From Mariprofundaceae bacterium (lineage in GTDB: Bacteria; Pseudomonadota; Zetaproteobacteria; Mariprofundales; J009): DNA of 8,178 nucleotides. The notes below the pieces were generated by a model. The model did no database searches, had not been told where the DNA came from, and was given only the letters and a program-made list of their open reading frames with translations. The stretch lies in NCBI GenBank assembly GCA_015489095.1, contig WFMN01000083.1:1-8178 (forward strand), given 5' to 3'. This document shows, one piece after another, positions 6,366 through 8,178 of this stretch. Made by a program: the position numbers and the translations under genes. The number at the start of each line of letters is the position of its first letter. Position 1 is the stretch's first letter.

Positions 6366-6962
6366 TTACCAAGGGGTACGCTGCTCCAGCGCGCGCGAGA
6401 GGGTGAACTCGTCGATATACTCGAGCTCCCCCCCTTCGGGAACGCCGCGCGCGATGCGCGAGACGGTGAGCCCATCGACCGCGAGGTTGCGGGCGATATA
6501 AAACGCAGTCGCCTCACCGTCCACCGTCGCGCTGGTGGCCAGCACCAGCTCATGGATGGCGCCGCCGGCGATGCGCCGTTGCAACCTGTCCAAGGTAAGC
6601 TGTTCGGGGCCAATGCCGTCGATCGGGCTTAGGCGGCCGTGCAGGACATGGTAGCAGCCCTGAAACCCACTGCGTTCGATCATCAACACATCCACCGGCT
6701 GTTCGACCACGCACAGCAGCCCCTGATCACGCCGTGGATCGTCGCAGATGGCGCAATGATCGCTTTCGCTGAAGCAGCCGCAGGTGGGGCAGAAGCCGAC
6801 GCGCTGGTGCAGCGCGGCGATGGCGTTCGCCAGCCCTTGGGCATCATCCGCCGGGCGCTGCAACAGGTTGAGCACGATGCGCAGCGCCGATTTGCTGCCG
6901 ATGCCGGGCAGGGTGGCGAAGTGATCAACCAGCGCCGCCAGCGGCGCCGGCAGCCCCCTCAA
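6366..6962 (-). CDS. recR: Recombination mediator protein RecR
   Basis: 198 residues from the chosen start (E. coli RecR has 201). RecR works with RecF/RecO to load RecA on SSB-coated single-stranded gaps. Visible parts in order: helix-hairpin-helix LPGIGSKSALR (18-28); a four-cysteine zinc finger at C58, C61, C70 and C73 (CPTC, CAIC); a Toprim domain from about 82 (LLCVVEQPVDVLMIE, HGRLSPIDGIGPEQL, LATSATVDGEATAFYI); and the C-terminal GVPEGGELEYIDEFTLSRAL. The frame is open far upstream (to 7187), but that part overlaps ybaB in another frame and does not resemble RecR. The TTG at 6962-6960 gives a natural N-terminus and a TTGA overlap with the ybaB stop, so I take it as the start; a CTG at 6956 is less likely. 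Translation is probably coupled to ybaB. Confidence 0.93.
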   Translation of the reverse strand: MRGLPAPLAALVDHFATLPGIGSKSALRIVLNLLQRPADDAQGLANAIAALHQRVGFCPTCGCFSESDHCAICDDPRRDQGLLCVVEQPVDVLMIERSGFQGCYHVLHGRLSPIDGIGPEQLTLDRLQRRIAGGAIHELVLATSATVDGEATAFYIARNLAVDGLTVSRIARGVPEGGELEYIDEFTLSRALEQRTPW

Positions 6963-7276
6963 AGGGAGAATCCCGGTGGCAGCGGGATGCCGGACATCGC
7001 GGCGCTCTGCTTCTGCTTGATGGTCTCCGCCACCTGTTGGGCCGCGGCGTTGGTGGCGGCGGCAACGAGGTCTTCGATCATCGCCTTGTCCTGATCCTGC
7101 CAGATGGCGTCGTCGATCGTCACGCGCTTCACCTGGTAATTGCCGGTCATGCGCACCGCGACCATGCCGCCGCCGGCCTCTCCGCACACCTCGATGGTGG
7201 CCAGTTCGGCCTGCATATTCTGCAGCTTTTCCTGCATGGCCTTGGCCTGCTGCATCATTTTTCCTAGATTCATCAT
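6959..7276 (-). CDS. ybaB: YbaB/EbfC family nucleoid-associated protein
   Basis: 105 residues (E. coli YbaB has 109). It is a small dimeric DNA-binding protein, implicated in nucleoid organisation and expression control, and usually encoded just before recR. The N-terminal amphipathic helix MMNLGKMMQQAKAMQEKLQNM, the GGGMVAVRMTGNYQVKRVTID strand region and the LVAAATNAAAQQVAE helix are characteristic, and the protein ends in the usual GIPLPPGF tail. Two adjacent ATGs (7276 and 7273) are possible starts; a GGAG at 7286-7283 fits either. The dnaX gene that normally precedes ybaB is missing: upstream lie a REP-like element, a MITE and an unrelated methyltransferase gene. Only 38 bases separate the start codon from the REP-like element, so the promoter must lie within or beyond it. 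Confidence 0.95.
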   Translation of the reverse strand: MMNLGKMMQQAKAMQEKLQNMQAELATIEVCGEAGGGMVAVRMTGNYQVKRVTIDDAIWQDQDKAMIEDLVAAATNAAAQQVAETIKQKQSAAMSGIPLPPGFSL

Positions 7277-7282
7277 CTCTCG

Positions 7283-7286
7283 CTCC
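7283..7286 (-). promoter_or_regulatory. Ribosome binding site of ybaB
   Basis: GGAG on the minus strand, 6 bases before the ATG at 7276 and 9 before the one at 7273. Confidence 0.5.
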
Positions 7287-7314
7287 GAATGAAATAAAAG
7301 CCCGTCCGTGGCAG

Positions 7315-7375
7315 TTCGCGGTTGGAAACCGCTCCTACAGCCTGTAGGAGGGGAATCCCTTCCCCGAACCCGTCC
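7315..7375 (-). repeat. REP-like element, copy 2: three consecutive hairpins upstream of ybaB
   Basis: Inverted copy of the element at 3804-3864. The same three stems are perfect: GCGGTT/AACCGC (7318-7332), CTCCTAC/GTAGGAG (7332-7350) and GGGGAA/TTCCCC (7350-7365). Relative to ybaB it has the same orientation as copy 1 has to ettA, with the GCGGTT hairpin nearest the gene. The three differences from copy 1 lie in the loops of the second and third of these hairpins and in the outer flank; none touches a stem. Confidence 0.87.
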
Positions 7376-7383
7376 ATGGGCTT

Positions 7384-7391
7384 GTTGCGAT
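7384..7391. repeat. Left 8-bp target site duplication of the MITE
   Basis: GTTGCGAT directly abuts the left terminal repeat and is repeated perfectly at 7534-7541. An 8-bp duplication is the usual length for IS66-family insertions. Confidence 0.85.
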
Positions 7392-7533
7392 GTAACTATT
7401 CAACCTATGTTGGAACTGTTCAGATCGCCCGTGGTTTGTTCGATAGCAAGGCGAACACGCGCAGTGTGCTATTCGCACATGAGCATGTTCAACGCAGCTA
7501 TCGGGCAAAGCATGGGATGAGCTGAATAGTTAC
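7392..7533. mobile_element. 142-bp MITE-like insertion with IS66-type ends
   Basis: The element starts GTAACTATTCA (7392-7402) and ends with its exact inverse TGAATAGTTAC (7523-7533); the inverted repeat continues imperfectly to 17 bases (14 matching). It is flanked by a perfect 8-bp direct repeat (GTTGCGAT). Ends beginning GTAA plus an 8-bp target duplication are the known signature of the IS66 family. It is too short for a transposase, so it must have been moved in trans. Inside are a second inverted pair, TTTGxxCGATAGC (7435-7447 with 7497-7509), and a central hairpin TGTGC/GCACA (7465-7479), giving the whole element a nested palindromic form. It lies between the methyltransferase stop and the ybaB leader. 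The family assignment rests on the ends only. Confidence 0.8.
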
Positions 7534-7541
7534 GTTGCGAT
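7534..7541. repeat. Right 8-bp target site duplication of the MITE
   Basis: GTTGCGAT immediately after the right terminal repeat, identical to 7384-7391. It lies 10 bases beyond the stop codon of the methyltransferase gene. Confidence 0.85.
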
Positions 7542-7551
7542 GTGCTCAATA

Positions 7552-8163
7552 CTAGCGCGACACGGGATGGAACCACCAACTCCGCCGACAGTACTCGTGA
7601 TATTGCGCTCCGAACAGCCGGTGCAGCTTGCGCTCTTCCAACCAAGCCCGCCACAACTGGCCGAGGATGATCACCGCCGCCCCCGCGATGGTAATGGCGT
7701 GCGGCGACATCCAGATCAGCCCCAACAGGGTGATGATCTCGCCGAGATAGATCGGATGGCGCACCAAACGGTAAGGCCCCGTGGTCACCAGCCCCCTGCC
7801 CTCCACCATGATGGAGAAGTTGCCGCGCAGGTAAAGCAGCCCCCAGAGCGCCAAGACGATACCGACGCAGCAGGTAACGACCGCCGCCGCGGGTGGCGCG
7901 TGACTAGGGTTGACCTGCAACAGCGCGGCGGGGGCAAAGGTGACCGCTAGCGGCAGATAGCGTTCCAACCAACCCGATGCCCGATGGCGCGGCGGCTGGT
8001 GCACCAGATAGATGGCAACCAGCAACAGGTAGAAGAGCAGGAGCAGGGTGGGATACCAATCGGCGCCGTGGTGGAGGATCAGTTGCAACGGGGCGTACCC
8101 GAGGTAGCCGAACAGAGCAACGGCCAACCAATCCTGCCAGCGGTGGGAGAGGGTTACACGCAT
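7552..8163 (-). CDS. Membrane methyltransferase of the isoprenylcysteine carboxyl methyltransferase (ICMT/PEMT-like) family
   Basis: 203 residues, strongly hydrophobic, with about five or six membrane segments (roughly 11-30, 38-54, 68-84, 92-111, 137-152 and 155-172). The family motif is clear at 123-142: RGLVTTGPYRLVRHPIYLGE, the SAM-binding GPY.xxRHPxY segment shared by ICMT and phospholipid N-methyltransferases. It is followed by the C-terminal LEERKLHRLFG..YHEY region, with E176/E177 at the expected place for the catalytic/SAM-site acidic pair. Bacterial members act on varied lipid or protein substrates and many are uncharacterised, so the substrate cannot be named. The ATG at 8163 is the first in frame; only 15 bases of upstream sequence are in the window, including a GGGG close to the start. 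It is separated from ybaB by 275 bases holding the MITE and a REP-like element. Confidence 0.87.
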   Translation of the reverse strand: MRVTLSHRWQDWLAVALFGYLGYAPLQLILHHGADWYPTLLLLFYLLLVAIYLVHQPPRHRASGWLERYLPLAVTFAPAALLQVNPSHAPPAAAVVTCCVGIVLALWGLLYLRGNFSIMVEGRGLVTTGPYRLVRHPIYLGEIITLLGLIWMSPHAITIAGAAVIILGQLWRAWLEERKLHRLFGAQYHEYCRRSWWFHPVSR

Positions 8164-8178
8164 ATCCCCGCTACACGC

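Noticed and set aside
6963..7187. Upstream extension of recR in the open frame
   Set aside because: It overlaps ybaB in another frame, is arginine/glycine-rich and has no similarity to RecR N-termini.
3804..7375. The inverted repeat pair as the ends of a composite transposon carrying ettA to ybaB
   Set aside because: No transposase or target duplication flanks the pair, and the enclosed genes are ordinary housekeeping genes; dispersed REP-like copies explain the pattern better.
7308..7525. Two short plus-strand frames (about 70 residues) starting at the REP-like element and ending in the MITE
   Set aside because: They are readings through the REP-like element, the target duplication and the MITE with no domain; I cannot exclude a degraded transposase tail, but nothing supports it.
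7540..7950. 136-residue plus-strand frame opposite the methyltransferase gene
   Set aside because: Glutamine/proline/arginine-rich antisense shadow of a gene with a clear family motif.

Overview
The window comes from a high-GC proteobacterium, most likely a gammaproteobacterium. The reasons are an EttA of almost the E. coli length, an MSHA/type IV pilus-type secretin, the ybaB-recR pair, and REP-like palindromes with a GTAGGAG/GCGGTT core of a style common in that class. No rRNA, tRNA, CRISPR array or prophage gene is visible. Coding density is very high, with several 1-4 base overlaps, and no gene-free stretch reaches 300 bases.

Left part (1-3748, all +): the C-terminal part of a secretin (MshL/PilQ type, cut by the window edge), two exported TPR proteins that are clear tandem paralogues, and an HDOD-domain signalling protein. 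The gaps are 10, -1 and 3 bases, so these four genes look like one operon, plausibly the tail of an MSHA-like pilus or type II secretion-related locus in which the TPR proteins assist assembly and the HDOD protein links it to regulation.

Middle (3749-6361, +): a 140-base intergenic region carries a CACAGAGG tandem and a 61-bp REP-like element that folds as three consecutive hairpins. It is followed by ettA (ribosome-associated ABC-F ATPase), an ECF-type sigma factor and a very small zinc-finger (zf-HC2) anti-sigma factor. These three genes are chained by 4-base overlaps, so an ECF sigma/anti-sigma pair appears translationally coupled to ettA.

Right part (6366-8163, all -): an ICMT/PEMT-like membrane methyltransferase, then ybaB and recR, which overlap by 4 bases if recR starts at TTG. 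dnaX, the usual neighbour of ybaB-recR, is absent from the window. Between the methyltransferase and ybaB lie a second, inverted copy of the REP-like element (58 of 61 bases identical, all three differences outside the stems) and a 142-bp non-coding insertion. That insertion has 11-bp terminal inverted repeats starting GTAA and a perfect 8-bp target duplication, the signature of an IS66-family-derived MITE.

The most notable observations are this MITE, the paired triple-hairpin elements lying in the same orientation in the leaders of ettA and ybaB, the ettA-sigma-anti-sigma coupling, and the TPR duplication. I see no convincing evidence of a wholly new defence or biosynthetic system.
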